The notes under the pieces were generated by a model. The model saw only the letters and a list, made by a program, of their open reading frames with translations, was not told where the DNA came from and made no database searches. From Deltaproteobacteria bacterium (lineage in GTDB: Bacteria; Desulfobacterota; Binatia; Bin18), in NCBI GenBank assembly GCA_016874775.1, contig VGTJ01000010.1, forward strand, positions 1 to 59,106: 59,106 nucleotides of DNA. Reading direction: 5' to 3'. A program made the position numbers and the translations under genes. Positions 41,936 to 50,028 of the stretch are shown here, piece after piece. Each line of letters starts with the position of its first letter. Position 1 is the stretch's first letter.

Positions 41936-41969
41936 TTATACCCCAGCACACCGACCGGGGACTTTCCTG

Positions 41970-41999
41970 CCAATAACGAGTGAGTGTGGGGAAAGTTCC
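41970..41999 (-). promoter_or_regulatory. Candidate ECF-sigma autoregulatory promoter
   Basis: On the minus strand, GGAACTTT (41999-41992) is followed after 13 nt by CGTTA (41978-41974). This is the shape of a sigma-E-type -35 (GGAACTT) with a short CG-containing -10. The spacing gives a transcript start about 30-40 nt before the GTG of the sigma gene. The motif is visible; its use by this sigma factor is inferred. Confidence 0.6.
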
Positions 42000-42004
42000 C
42001 GATG

Positions 42005-42667
42005 TTAGCGTGAGAGGATGGAATGCAGCTCTGCAACACTAGGGAGGATATGGTCAGGACCTTCGAGGTGCAACACGTCATGCGGACTCGTGCCGGTCAG
42101 AACCCCGATCGTGTAGACCCCAGCCGCTTTCCCGGCTTGAATGTCGATAGGCGAATCGCCGATATACACCGTTTCCTGCGGGGCTCGTCCTAAATGACCG
42201 AGGCATTTGTGAATGGGTTCAGGATGAGGTTTGCGAATCTCGACATCTTCACGCCCGACGATCCCTCCGAACAAATGTCGGACACCCCAGCGATCGAGAA
42301 AGGGCAGGGCGCGACCTGATGAGGTGGCAATCCCAAGCTGAAAGCCACGTGCGTGGAGATCGTGAAGAAGCTCAATACTGCCAGGAATAGCCGTAGTTTC
42401 GTCATGATAACGACGCATCCACTCACCCATGCGCTCATCGAAAATGCGCTTCATCGTGCCAACGGCATCGGGATAATCAGGGGGAAAGAGTTTCTCTAAA
42501 GGAGAGTTATCGCCAACCCGCATCAATGCGTAGACGCTTTCTTTCTCAACTGGCGGAGCTCCAGCGATACTGAGCACTTCAAGCGCGATCTCGTAGAAAA
42601 ACTCGACCGAGTTGGCGATCGTCCCGTCGACGTCGAAGATAATGCCTTTGATGTGGTGTGGGTTCAT
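42005..42667 (-). CDS. HAD-family phosphatase (phosphoglycolate-phosphatase-like)
   Basis: 220 residues. HAD motif I is IIFDVDGTIANSVEFF (nucleophile and acid Asp in DxDGT), motif II is ATSSGR, motif III is the Lys in EIRKPHPEP and motif IV is YIGDSPIDIQAGKAAG. A four-helix cap lies between motifs I and II. It hydrolyses a small phosphorylated metabolite; Gph/beta-phosphoglucomutase-like substrates are possible. Cytosolic. It sits between coaE and the ECF operon on the same strand. Confidence 0.92.
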   Translation of the reverse strand: MNPHHIKGIIFDVDGTIANSVEFFYEIALEVLSIAGAPPVEKESVYALMRVGDNSPLEKLFPPDYPDAVGTMKRIFDERMGEWMRRYHDETTAIPGSIELLHDLHARGFQLGIATSSGRALPFLDRWGVRHLFGGIVGREDVEIRKPHPEPIHKCLGHLGRAPQETVYIGDSPIDIQAGKAAGVYTIGVLTGTSPHDVLHLEGPDHILPSVAELHSILSR

Positions 42668-42689
42668 AGAGAAAAAGCAAAGCTGAAGG

Positions 42690-42783
42690 CTATAGGGTGG
42701 AAAATGAAGAATGAAAAATTAACAATAAAAAATTGAGGACAAAGACACGTTCCGCCCATTTTGCATTTTTAATTTTTAATTCT
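42690..42783. repeat. AT-rich heptad hairpin element
   Basis: GAAAATGAAGAATGAAAAATTAACAATAAAAAATTGAGG is opposed to CATTTTGCATTTTTAATTTTTAATTCTTCG. A near-copy of the element at 34742-34852 in unit type (ATTAACA, TTTTTAA). The coaE stop lies in its right arm. Confidence 0.85.
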
Positions 42784-43378
42784 TCGAGGTAACTCGACTC
42801 CACGCAGTCTGGACTTTTTGCTTGAGGTTTTCTAACGAACCATCATTCTCAATGACAAGATTAGCATATTTGCGGCGTTCAGCATCAGACAGTTGGCTGG
42901 CGATGCGCGCTTCGGTATCTTTGGCAGACATACCCCGTTGCGTGGCAACACGATCGATGACCGCATTTTTATTGGTCACCACCAACCAGACTTCGTCAGC
43001 CAGTGGCAGCCAATTGGCTTCAATCAAAATGGCGGCTTCGACCACAATTGGCGTGGTAAAGCCCTCGCTTCGTTTCTCTTTGATGCGACGTGAGATGTCC
43101 TGAAACATCAAGGGGTGGACAATCGAATTGAGCTTTTTGCGGGCATCATCACTGCCGAAAACGATAGCCCCCAGTTTTTTGCGATCGATGGTTTGGTCTG
43201 GAGCAAGGATGTCTTGGCCAAAGGCAGCGGCGACCTGCTTCCATGCTTCCTTGCCAGGCAGGTAGATTTCGTGGCCAACTTTGTCCGCGTCGATCACAAA
43301 TGCTCCGAGTTCGCTGAGCAGTTGCGAGACTGTACTTTTTCCTGAACCAATACCACCAGTGAGTCCAATGGTTTTCAT
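42776..43378 (-). CDS. coaE: Dephospho-CoA kinase
   Basis: 200 residues, normal length. The P-loop is GLTGGIGSGKSTVSQLL (residues 5-16), then VIDADKVGHEIY, VFGSDDARKKLNSIVHPLM and VEAAILIEANWLPLADEVWLVV. It phosphorylates dephospho-CoA at the ribose 3'-hydroxyl, the last step of coenzyme A synthesis. The last codons run into a heptad element, whose right arm encodes the SRVTSKN tail. It precedes the HAD phosphatase gene with a gap of about 110 bp. Confidence 0.96.
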   Translation of the reverse strand: MKTIGLTGGIGSGKSTVSQLLSELGAFVIDADKVGHEIYLPGKEAWKQVAAAFGQDILAPDQTIDRKKLGAIVFGSDDARKKLNSIVHPLMFQDISRRIKEKRSEGFTTPIVVEAAILIEANWLPLADEVWLVVTNKNAVIDRVATQRGMSAKDTEARIASQLSDAERRKYANLVIENDGSLENLKQKVQTAWSRVTSKN

Positions 43379-43507
43379 GCGTCCTCGTGTATCAGAGAGT
43401 ATCGTTGCCTTGTTGTGGCAGAGATGTCAGGCTTCTGCAAGAGAGACGCCGGGTTCTCTCGCTCTGAGGAACATGCTATCAGTCAAGGCCGTTTGGAGGG
43501 CACGCGC

Positions 43508-44257
43508 ATGCCGTATGCACCCGTCCGTGGGGTCGATTTGTATTATGAAGATCGTGGACAAGGACCGCCGTTGTTGTTGATTCCTGGAGCGTTGGGAACA
43601 GGGCAGACAGACTTTGCGCCACAACTTGAGCAGCTTCCCCAACACGGTATACGGGTGATTAGTCCTGATGCACGCGGATATGGCAAATCTCGTCCTCCAG
43701 TGCGACAGTTTCCGCTTGATTTCTATGAGCATGATGCACAGGACTTCGCCGTGTTGATGGAGACACTGGGGCTGCAATCGTACGCTGTTGGCGGCTGGAG
43801 CGATGGAGCAATTATCGCCATGTTGCTGACATTGCAACGACCACAACAAGTGACAAAACTAATTCCGTGGGGTGGAAACGCCTACCTCGCTCACGAAGAT
43901 ATTGCGGCTTATGAAGAGACGCGCCTGCTGTTGTCGTGGCCGCAACGCATGGTCGACGAGATGAGTGCTGTGTACGGAGATGAATTGCAAGACTTGTGGT
44001 CACGCTGGTGCGATGCGATGCAGGCGATCTATCGTGCCGGGGGAGAACTTTGTCAGAAGCGGTTGCATCTGATTCGCTGCCCGACGTTTCTGTTGCATGG
44101 CGCGAAAGATCCCCTAGTTCCACTCTTTCATACAGATGTATTGCAGAAGGGGATAGCTAACTCGCGTCTGTATCTGTTCCCTGAAGGCAAACACAACATC
44201 CATATTCGCTACGCCCAAGAATTTAACAAGCTGTTAGTCAATTTTCTGTGTGAGTAA
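43508..44257 (+). CDS. Alpha/beta hydrolase (BPHL/valacyclovirase-like)
   Basis: 249 residues from the ATG at 43508 (GGAGGG at 43495-43500). It begins MPYAPVRGVDLYYEDRGQGP, the usual lead strand. The nucleophile elbow is GGWSDGA (G-W-S-D-G), as in the human BPHL/valacyclovirase group; the oxyanion loop is LLIPGALGTG, the acid is in LHGAKDPLVP and the catalytic His in PEGKHNIHI. It is an esterase or hydrolase of unknown substrate. It lies 13 bp upstream of the HCCA-isomerase-like gene in the same direction. Confidence 0.92.
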   Translation: MPYAPVRGVDLYYEDRGQGPPLLLIPGALGTGQTDFAPQLEQLPQHGIRVISPDARGYGKSRPPVRQFPLDFYEHDAQDFAVLMETLGLQSYAVGGWSDGAIIAMLLTLQRPQQVTKLIPWGGNAYLAHEDIAAYEETRLLLSWPQRMVDEMSAVYGDELQDLWSRWCDAMQAIYRAGGELCQKRLHLIRCPTFLLHGAKDPLVPLFHTDVLQKGIANSRLYLFPEGKHNIHIRYAQEFNKLLVNFLCE

Positions 44258-44270
44258 AAAGGAGAGAGGA

Positions 44271-44879
44271 ATGGCAAAAGTCGAATTCTTTTATGATTAT
44301 TCGAGTCCATGGACCTATTTGGCATTCACCAAAATCCATGGGGTCTGCCAGAAATACAATGCAACGTTAGAATGGCGGCCGATTCTTGTTGGGGGAATTT
44401 TTAATACGGTGAATCCGTCAGTGTACGAATTCCGCGAGAAAGGGGTCCCGGCCAAAGCCAAGTACTCGGCCAAAGATCTACAAGACTGGGCGCGATTTTA
44501 TGGGATTACGATTCTCAGCCCGACCGTATTCCCGGTGAATTCGATCAAAGCCCTGCGCGGTGCTATCGTCGCGCTTGAACACCCTGAGAAGTTTCTCCCC
44601 TACAGTTATCGGGTATTTGAGTCGTATTGGGGAGAGGACAAGGACATCAGCAAAGATGAGGTCCTCCGTGGCATTGTGCAAGAGGCTGGGCTTGATGCGA
44701 ACGAGTATTTCGACAAGATCAACCGGCAGGAATACAAAGATCGTATCCGAGTGAATACCGACGAAGTCATTGCACGCGGCGGCTTTGGCACGCCGACGAT
44801 CTTTGTGAATGGCGCGATGTTTTTTGGGAATGATCGGATTGTGTTGGTGGAAGAGGAACTCCGGCGGACAGGAAAGTAA
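44271..44879 (+). CDS. 2-hydroxychromene-2-carboxylate isomerase-like DsbA-fold protein
   Basis: 202 residues from the ATG at 44271 (GGAGAGAGGA upstream). It starts AKVEFFYDYSSPWTYLAFTK, the kappa-class GST/HCCA-isomerase motif with catalytic Ser in SSPWTYLA. Further blocks are LEWRPILVGGIFNTVN, PVNSIKALRGAIVALEH and RGGFGTPTIFVNGAMFFGNDRI. The family acts with glutathione in aromatic (naphthalene-type) degradation or general conjugation. It is paired with the upstream hydrolase gene (13-bp gap). Confidence 0.93.
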   Translation: MAKVEFFYDYSSPWTYLAFTKIHGVCQKYNATLEWRPILVGGIFNTVNPSVYEFREKGVPAKAKYSAKDLQDWARFYGITILSPTVFPVNSIKALRGAIVALEHPEKFLPYSYRVFESYWGEDKDISKDEVLRGIVQEAGLDANEYFDKINRQEYKDRIRVNTDEVIARGGFGTPTIFVNGAMFFGNDRIVLVEEELRRTGK

Positions 44880-44880
44880 G

Positions 44881-44991
44881 AGGTGGTGGGTGCTAGGTGG
44901 TGGGTGCTGGGGCGGCTAATTTTGACTTTTGCGTTTTGACTTTTGACTTGCCGTTTCCCCTAACCCCTAGCACCTAACCCCTAGCCCCTAG
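44881..44991. repeat. Heptad hairpin element
   Basis: GTGGTGGGTGCTAGGTGGTGGGTGCTGGGG is opposed to five in-phase heptads, CCCCTAA, CCCCTAG, CACCTAA and CCCCTAG twice (44957-44991). The centre has TTTTGAC units (TTTTGACTTTTGCGTTTTGAC). It separates two convergent genes. Confidence 0.93.
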
Positions 44992-44993
44992 TC

Positions 44994-45347
44994 TTATCCG
45001 GCCCATCCCCATTTCTTCTTGTTAGCCGCGACTTGGTCTGCGGTTGGATGAGGAATTTTCTTGTGTTGAGCGACTTTGAAATCGCTGCCGTTATCTTTTG
45101 TTGCGTAGTTGATCTTAATATCGTCTTTGAAAACGCCCGGAACTGACACTTCTTCGAAGATTGCTTGGTACGGACACTCTGGTTCACAGGCACCACAATC
45201 AATGCATTCATCGGGATGAATATAGAGCTGATTGGGATACGTGTTTCTGTCGCTTCCCGTATACTCATAAATGCAATCGACCGGGCACACGGCAACGCAT
45301 CCAGTATCCACACAGTCACGGCATAGCCTCGTGATCGTATAGGCCAT
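44994..45347 (-). CDS. Seven-iron ferredoxin (FdxA-like)
   Basis: 117 residues from the ATG at 45347 (AAGGAGAG upstream), rejecting a longer frame with 23 non-conserved residues. The cluster motifs are [18 protein letters not shown], a 3Fe-4S/4Fe-4S arrangement, and [12 protein letters not shown], a 4Fe-4S arrangement. The C-terminal tail is acidic/basic, typical of FdxA-type ferredoxins (about 107-117 residues). It is a soluble electron carrier. A 13-bp perfect inverted repeat lies about 55 bp upstream. Confidence 0.94.
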   Translation of the reverse strand: MAYTITRLCRDCVDTGCVAVCPVDCIYEYTGSDRNTYPNQLYIHPDECIDCGACEPECPYQAIFEEVSVPGVFKDDIKINYATKDNGSDFKVAQHKKIPHPTADQVAANKKKWGWAG

Positions 45348-45402
45348 TGTTTCTCTCCTTGTCACCAATCTGTTGTATTCGAAAGTTGGAAACGTAGACT
45401 TT

Positions 45403-45467
45403 GCTGACTCCGTCAAGCGCCCCTTTGGTTATCGTATCACCTGGAGAAGGTCAATGACGGAGTCAGC
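45403..45467. repeat. Inverted repeat upstream of the ferredoxin gene
   Basis: GCTGACTCCGTCA (45403-45415) and TGACGGAGTCAGC (45455-45467) are a perfect 13-bp inverted repeat with a 39-nt spacer. It lies in the 166-bp gap between the ferredoxin gene and a membrane-protein gene, both leftward. An operator, a terminator for the upstream gene or a mobile repeat are all possible. Confidence 0.75.
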
Positions 45468-45513
45468 TTTAAGGTGGGAGGTTCAGGCAGGATATTACAT
45501 GAGATCTACTGCC

Positions 45514-46335
45514 TTATCCTGGGTTCTTTGTGTCCAGGGCAACGCGCTGTTCACTTGTCGTGATTGGGCCGCGGCGTGAAAACAGCGTGATGTCATCTGG
45601 CAGCTTGGCGCCCTGAAGACTCAGGATCAAACGCATGCGCTCTTCTTGCGCACGACTAACGACCGCAGGCTGATTCTGTTTACGATTCTGCCGCCGGACT
45701 GTGCGTTCCTCGACAACCGATTCGACTTCCGCATCCGCGAGGTTGTAGGTTTTTCCTTTCGTTCGGACTGACACTAACTTCTTCAGTTTCTCTTTCTGCA
45801 CTGGGCTGATTTGCTCAAAAACAATGGCGTTTCCTTGCGGGTGCATGTTCTGCGCAACCGTGCGGATCAGCGCTTCATCTTCTTCAACGGCGAGCTGATG
45901 TTCTCGTACCACCAAGCGTGTGCTCAACGGTACCGCGATAAGGAGGAAGATGGCGGCTGCACTATAGGAAAAGCGCGGGGAGATTGTCAGTCGGCTGCCA
46001 AAGTCTTGCAGAACCATATCGATACCGACAAGAATGGCAATTGCCGTTAGGCCTAGCCCAAAGACAGTGAGCCCAGTTGGTTGTCCACCAATCACCAGTG
46101 TGAGAAATGAAAGCAACGTAAACAGAGCTGCAGTGAGCAGCGCATATGTGAGCCGTTTCGGCTGTTCTTGGTACAGGAGAAACGGAATACCCATCGTCAA
46201 GACAAGTGCAACCAGCGGCGCGAACAGATTGCCTTCGCGGTAGACGGCACTTGCAAACCACGCTACGCCGACAGCGATAACTGCTCCGATCACTAAGCCG
46301 GCAAGAGGTCGTGTAAAAATAAGGTACTCGCGCAT
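45514..46335 (-). CDS. Six-helix membrane protein with acidic/basic periplasmic tail
   Basis: 273 residues from the ATG at 46335 (alternative five codons earlier). It has about six hydrophobic segments: residues 8-30, 35-50, 65-80, 88-104, 117-135 and possibly 12-25. A soluble C-terminal third of about 140 residues is rich in Glu, Arg and Lys (VREHQLAVEEDEALIRTV, VESVVEERTVRRQNRKQN). I do not recognise a family. It is placed between the ferredoxin and ADP-forming CoA-synthetase genes on the same strand. Function unknown. Confidence 0.8.
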   Translation of the reverse strand: MREYLIFTRPLAGLVIGAVIAVGVAWFASAVYREGNLFAPLVALVLTMGIPFLLYQEQPKRLTYALLTAALFTLLSFLTLVIGGQPTGLTVFGLGLTAIAILVGIDMVLQDFGSRLTISPRFSYSAAAIFLLIAVPLSTRLVVREHQLAVEEDEALIRTVAQNMHPQGNAIVFEQISPVQKEKLKKLVSVRTKGKTYNLADAEVESVVEERTVRRQNRKQNQPAVVSRAQEERMRLILSLQGAKLPDDITLFSRRGPITTSEQRVALDTKNPG

Positions 46336-46397
46336 ATGTAGACCCTCCATTCGAAGGATTTCCCCTCACCTAGATTGTAGTTTTATCGATATGTTGC

Positions 46398-48581
46398 TCA
46401 TTTTGCAACATTCTTGCCATTAATATCAGAGTGAAATCGCCAATAATCTGTGGCCAAACGTAACGCACGGCCAGCCCGCTGATGAGTCGTGTACGTTGCG
46501 ATGCCTCGCGCATGGAACTGGTTTCGTATTTCCACTAATGCTGCTTCATGAGCAAACGGCTGTAAGACAGCGAAAAACGGCTTGGCGGAACGTGTGGCAA
46601 AACGATCCAATGCATCGAGCAACGTCGTTAACGTTTGCGGATGTGCCAACCATTGTCCTGCAACCAATCCGGCTCCGGTGTCCATGACAATCACGTCAAT
46701 ATTTGGGTCCCGATCAAGAATAGTAAAGAGTCGCTCTAAGTTATCGACACTTTGGCCCATTCCAATAGTGTAGCCAGAGTCGAGTGGGTTGCGGAAGCTA
46801 CCGCCAATAACGGTGAAGAAAGAAGAAAGTTCCTGGTATGAGGCTTCGCTGAGTTCAGGAACAATGAGTCCAGCATGTTCGAACGCATCAGTGATCGATA
46901 CAGAAGGACCCCCGCTCATCGCCACCAACCCGACACGGGTGCCGGTTGTTGCTTTGGCAAGGTGAAGGAGCTTGATGGCATCAATGGCTTCGTCAAAGGT
47001 TTCCGCTGACACCGCTCCAGCTTGACGGACCATCGCATCCCATACCGCGGTCGGGATTGCCAGCGATCCTGTGTGGGAGGAGACCGCACGCTTGCCGGCT
47101 TCGCTGCGCCCACCTTTCCAAATTACCACTGGTTTTTTCGCCGCCACTTCACGAAGAAGCGAGAAGAACCGGCGTCCCTCGCGTACGCCTTCCAGATACA
47201 TTCCAATGATCTGCGTTTCGTTGTCAGCCGCGAGGTAGTCGAGGTAATCACTCGCATCGAGTACTGCAGCATTCCCAAAGCTGACCGCCTTGCTGATTTT
47301 TACGCCATGATTTGGCGCAGATAAACTAAATGTGATGACGTGGGTGCCACTTTGGCCGATAAAGCCAACAGTGCCAGACTCACCAGCGGGAAGCTCTGCG
47401 TAATTCCGTAAACCGAGGCGTGGATGGTAGAGACCCATGCAATTGGGGCCAATCAATACCATCCCGGCCGAACGGGCGGTTTCGACCATCGCGTGTTCAA
47501 GCTTTTTGCCCTCTTCATCCCCAACTTCAGAGAAACCCGAAGTGAAGAGCATCATGCCCCCAACTTTTTGTGCAGCGCAGTCGGCAACGATACGTGGTGC
47601 GACCTGTCGGGGAACGGCAGTCATGACGTAATCAATCGGTTCAGGAATATCAGCTAGACTCTTGTAATTGACAACACCGAGCGCAGTGATACCGGGGATC
47701 TCACGTTCATCGATCTGCACGGAATACACTTTCCCTTTGAACGTGCTTTGCGCGCGCAGCCACATGTAGTTCATTGCTCGTTTGTCGCCGATGACGGCAA
47801 CTGCTTTCGGATTAAACGCGCGATCAAGGGCAGTGCGAGTTGCGAGAGAGAGGGGGCGTGGCGGAGCGGGAATTTGCGCACCATGCAATGCGATCCGAGC
47901 GTCAACGGCAAGACACCCGTTAGCGTACGCGAATACTGGGTTGAGGTCGAGTTCTTTGATCTCAGGGTGCGTCTCAGGTAAGACTGAGATCTGTAACAAT
48001 AAGTTTGCTAACGCGTCAAGATCAACCGCAGGTTGTCCACGATGCCCTGTAAGTAGCGGGAACCCTTGTATCTCACGGATCATGGCGTGGGCATCTTGTA
48101 GACGGAGCGGAGCCAAACGAAAGGCGACATCTTTCAAGATTTCAACGGAGATCCCGCCAAGACCGAACATACACACTGGTCCGAATTGCGGATCTGTCGT
48201 CAATCCGACAATGACCTCCACGCCAGACTTGGCCATCGGCTGGACTGAAACGCCGTCGAGGGCAGCGGCGGGTTGTGATCGTTTGACTGCCTGCAGAATG
48301 TCGTCGAAGGCATTTCCCACAGCATCGGGAGTTGTGAGGTTGAGCTTCACGCCACCGACGTCGCTTTTATGGACGACCTCTGATGAGCAGATCTTTAAGA
48401 CGACTGGGAACCCAAGTTTTTGCGCGAGGGTGATAGCTTCATCGTGCGTCCGCGCGAGTTCGGTTGGCACGACAGGAACGGTGGCAGCGCTGAGCAGGGC
48501 TTTTGCTTCGACTTCAGAGAGAAGCTGACGATTGTGCGAGCGAGCTTGTTGAATAATGGTTGCGGCATTTGAGGTGGACAT
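46398..48581 (-). CDS. ADP-forming acyl-CoA synthetase (ATP-grasp/CoA-binding fusion)
   Basis: 727 residues. The ATP-grasp domain is N-terminal (about residues 20-235: LGFPVVLKICSSEVVHKSDVGGVKLNL, VIVGLTTDPQFGPVCMFGLGGI). The CoA-binding and ligase-like alpha part follows (AVIGDKRAMNYMWL, LIGPNCMGLYHPR, GFIGQSGTH), with the phosphorylated His in SSHTGSLA. The beta-then-alpha domain order is the reverse of the commonest archaeal-type ACD layout and matches the acetyltransferase-like bacterial group, although no GNAT domain is present. It converts an acyl-CoA plus ADP and Pi to the acid plus ATP, or the reverse. Confidence 0.92.
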   Translation of the reverse strand: MSTSNAATIIQQARSHNRQLLSEVEAKALLSAATVPVVPTELARTHDEAITLAQKLGFPVVLKICSSEVVHKSDVGGVKLNLTTPDAVGNAFDDILQAVKRSQPAAALDGVSVQPMAKSGVEVIVGLTTDPQFGPVCMFGLGGISVEILKDVAFRLAPLRLQDAHAMIREIQGFPLLTGHRGQPAVDLDALANLLLQISVLPETHPEIKELDLNPVFAYANGCLAVDARIALHGAQIPAPPRPLSLATRTALDRAFNPKAVAVIGDKRAMNYMWLRAQSTFKGKVYSVQIDEREIPGITALGVVNYKSLADIPEPIDYVMTAVPRQVAPRIVADCAAQKVGGMMLFTSGFSEVGDEEGKKLEHAMVETARSAGMVLIGPNCMGLYHPRLGLRNYAELPAGESGTVGFIGQSGTHVITFSLSAPNHGVKISKAVSFGNAAVLDASDYLDYLAADNETQIIGMYLEGVREGRRFFSLLREVAAKKPVVIWKGGRSEAGKRAVSSHTGSLAIPTAVWDAMVRQAGAVSAETFDEAIDAIKLLHLAKATTGTRVGLVAMSGGPSVSITDAFEHAGLIVPELSEASYQELSSFFTVIGGSFRNPLDSGYTIGMGQSVDNLERLFTILDRDPNIDVIVMDTGAGLVAGQWLAHPQTLTTLLDALDRFATRSAKPFFAVLQPFAHEAALVEIRNQFHARGIATYTTHQRAGRALRLATDYWRFHSDINGKNVAK

Positions 48582-48962
48582 GAGCGATCCTCCGAGCCTG
48601 AGAGTGAATTCTGCCTCCTGTCATAGCCGAGAAGCAGGGCTGGGGGCTAGGGGTCAACGGACAGGCTGTCGGCCAAAGGCTTCAGGCTGAAGGGAAAGAA
48701 AGCCAGGATAAATGGATAAGGGATAAAGAATAAGGGATAAAGGGAACAACGGGACAAGGGACGTTGTCTTGACGTCTGACTTTTCCTCTTCCCTACAATC
48801 TGGAGCCTAAATCAAACCACGAACGATTGGTCCACTCGCGCTGTCGCCGAAGAGACTGTAGCGTGCGCCATGCGCACGGGTAATTCAAGCAGGCGAGCGT
48901 AACGTGCGCACAGTACACTCTACCCCAACTGTACGAATATTCCGTGGTCCGATTTAGCGCCT
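48582..48962. other. 381-bp intergenic region with heptad and hairpin sequence
   Basis: It holds a heptad tract at 48706-48747 (GGATAAA, TGGATAA, GGGATAA, AGAATAA, GGGATAA, AGGGAAC) after a C/G-rich TAGGGG arm near 48640. A small hairpin, GTGCGC-CAT-GCGCAC (48863-48877), has a second GTGCGCAC at 48904. I see no gene or tRNA. It probably carries the minus-strand promoter of the CoA-synthetase gene. Confidence 0.7.
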
Positions 48963-49616
48963 TTATTTTTGTATCCGTAGTCGCAGCTCCGCCACTTCAT
49001 CGCGTAGCGCTTGCAGTGGCCCAGCAAGGGCTTCCTGCATAAATTTTTCGATGTATTTCCCTTGCATGTCGTTCTCGATGTTCACTTTGTCTCCGGGCTT
49101 GCGGGCATGCAAGGTTGTGACGTGGTGCGTGTGAGGGATGATTGCGCAAGTAAATTCTGTCGGTCGACAATGAAAAACCGTCAAGCTGATACCATCGACA
49201 GCAACAGAACCTTTCTCGATGAGGTAACGTCCTAATTCGGGTGGGACCGTGAAGGTGTAGAGAAACGAATCACCTTCTGGCTGAATGCTTTTGACAGCAC
49301 CGACTCCGTCAACATGACCTGAGACGACGTGGCCTGAAAGGCGATCACTCACTCTCAGTGATCTTTCCAGGTTTACCAGAGAACCAGGAGTGAGGTCACC
49401 GAGATTCGTCCGTCGCAGGGACTCAGCCGAGACATCAAAGCTGAGCGTCGCATCGCCAATGACTGTGACCGTAAGGCACGTGCCATTGACACAAATGCTC
49501 TCGCCAAGGCCGACTTCTGCAAGCGGAATCTGGCTCGTGAGAATCAGTCGTACGCCTTCGTTGATTGGCTCGATTGCAGAGATCGTACCGGTTGTTTCGA
49601 TAATGCCGCTAAACAT
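48963..49616 (-). CDS. ribE: Riboflavin synthase, alpha chain
   Basis: 217 residues. It starts MFSGIIETTGTISAIEPINEG and has two tandem lumazine-binding barrels (about residues 1-97 and 98-195): GESICVNGTCLTVT and LSGHVVSGHVDGVG in the first to second, then VAVDGISLTVFHC and IPHTHHVTTLHARKPGDKVNIEND. It dismutates two 6,7-dimethyl-8-ribityllumazine molecules to riboflavin. There is no FMN riboswitch in front of it; the gap instead holds a heptad element. The flavin supply fits the many flavin enzymes of the window, but the gene is isolated from the other rib genes. Confidence 0.97.
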   Translation of the reverse strand: MFSGIIETTGTISAIEPINEGVRLILTSQIPLAEVGLGESICVNGTCLTVTVIGDATLSFDVSAESLRRTNLGDLTPGSLVNLERSLRVSDRLSGHVVSGHVDGVGAVKSIQPEGDSFLYTFTVPPELGRYLIEKGSVAVDGISLTVFHCRPTEFTCAIIPHTHHVTTLHARKPGDKVNIENDMQGKYIEKFMQEALAGPLQALRDEVAELRLRIQK

Positions 49617-49617
49617 A

Positions 49618-49712
49618 GGGGTTGGGTACTGGGGGTTAGGGGTTAGTAATATGGGGTGTGGGCTGAAGGGGGAGTTTTCTTACCAATCCCTAACCCCCAG
49701 CCCCTAACCCCT
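49618..49712. repeat. Heptad hairpin element (C/G-rich)
   Basis: GGGGTTGGGTACTGGGGGTTAGGGGTTAGTAATATGGGG is opposed to CAATCCCTAACCCCCAGCCCCTAACCCCTAC (49684-49714). Heptads TTAGGGG/CCCTAAC resemble the elements at 44881-44991 and 37083-37180. It separates ribE and the zinc-ribbon gene. Confidence 0.9.
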
Positions 49713-50028
49713 ACGAAGTGATTGAGCGGCGGATAAAACGGCCGACCCACCCTTCATTTTCCCGTTGCGACAAAATCTCCAGTTCTCCACGGTCGAGCCA
49801 CAATCCTTTGCACGAGGGACACTCTTCAACGGTCACATCGTGGTGTTGGATGGTGGCGAGTTTTGTGCCGCACTTTGGACACTGCATAAGTCCTTGCTGA
49901 GTTCCTGTCCCTGGCTGGCCCTGTTTCATTTTGTCGAGCAATTCACGATCGCGCTGGGCGAAGTATCGATCTTCCTCGGCCTTTTCCTTATCACGCAACT
50001 TATCAGTCAATCGATCTTTATCGGCCAT
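49711..50028 (-). CDS. TFIIB-type zinc-ribbon protein
   Basis: 105 residues. A charged N-terminal helix (DKLRDKEKAEEDRYFAQRDREL) leads to a zinc ribbon with CPKCGTKL, then EECPSCKGLWLDRGELEIL, the usual PF13453 zf-TFIIB signature. The C-terminus GWVGRFIRRSITS is basic. It is probably a small nucleic-acid or protein-binding factor. It overlaps the upstream membrane-protein gene by 11 bp and follows the FmdB-like gene, so the three form a leftward cluster (49711-50644). Confidence 0.9.
   Translation of the reverse strand: MADKDRLTDKLRDKEKAEEDRYFAQRDRELLDKMKQGQPGTGTQQGLMQCPKCGTKLATIQHHDVTVEECPSCKGLWLDRGELEILSQRENEGWVGRFIRRSITS

Noticed and set aside
49617-49710. An FMN riboswitch before riboflavin synthase
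   Set aside because: The gap is only 94 bp and is filled by a heptad hairpin; no RFN-type conserved blocks are present.
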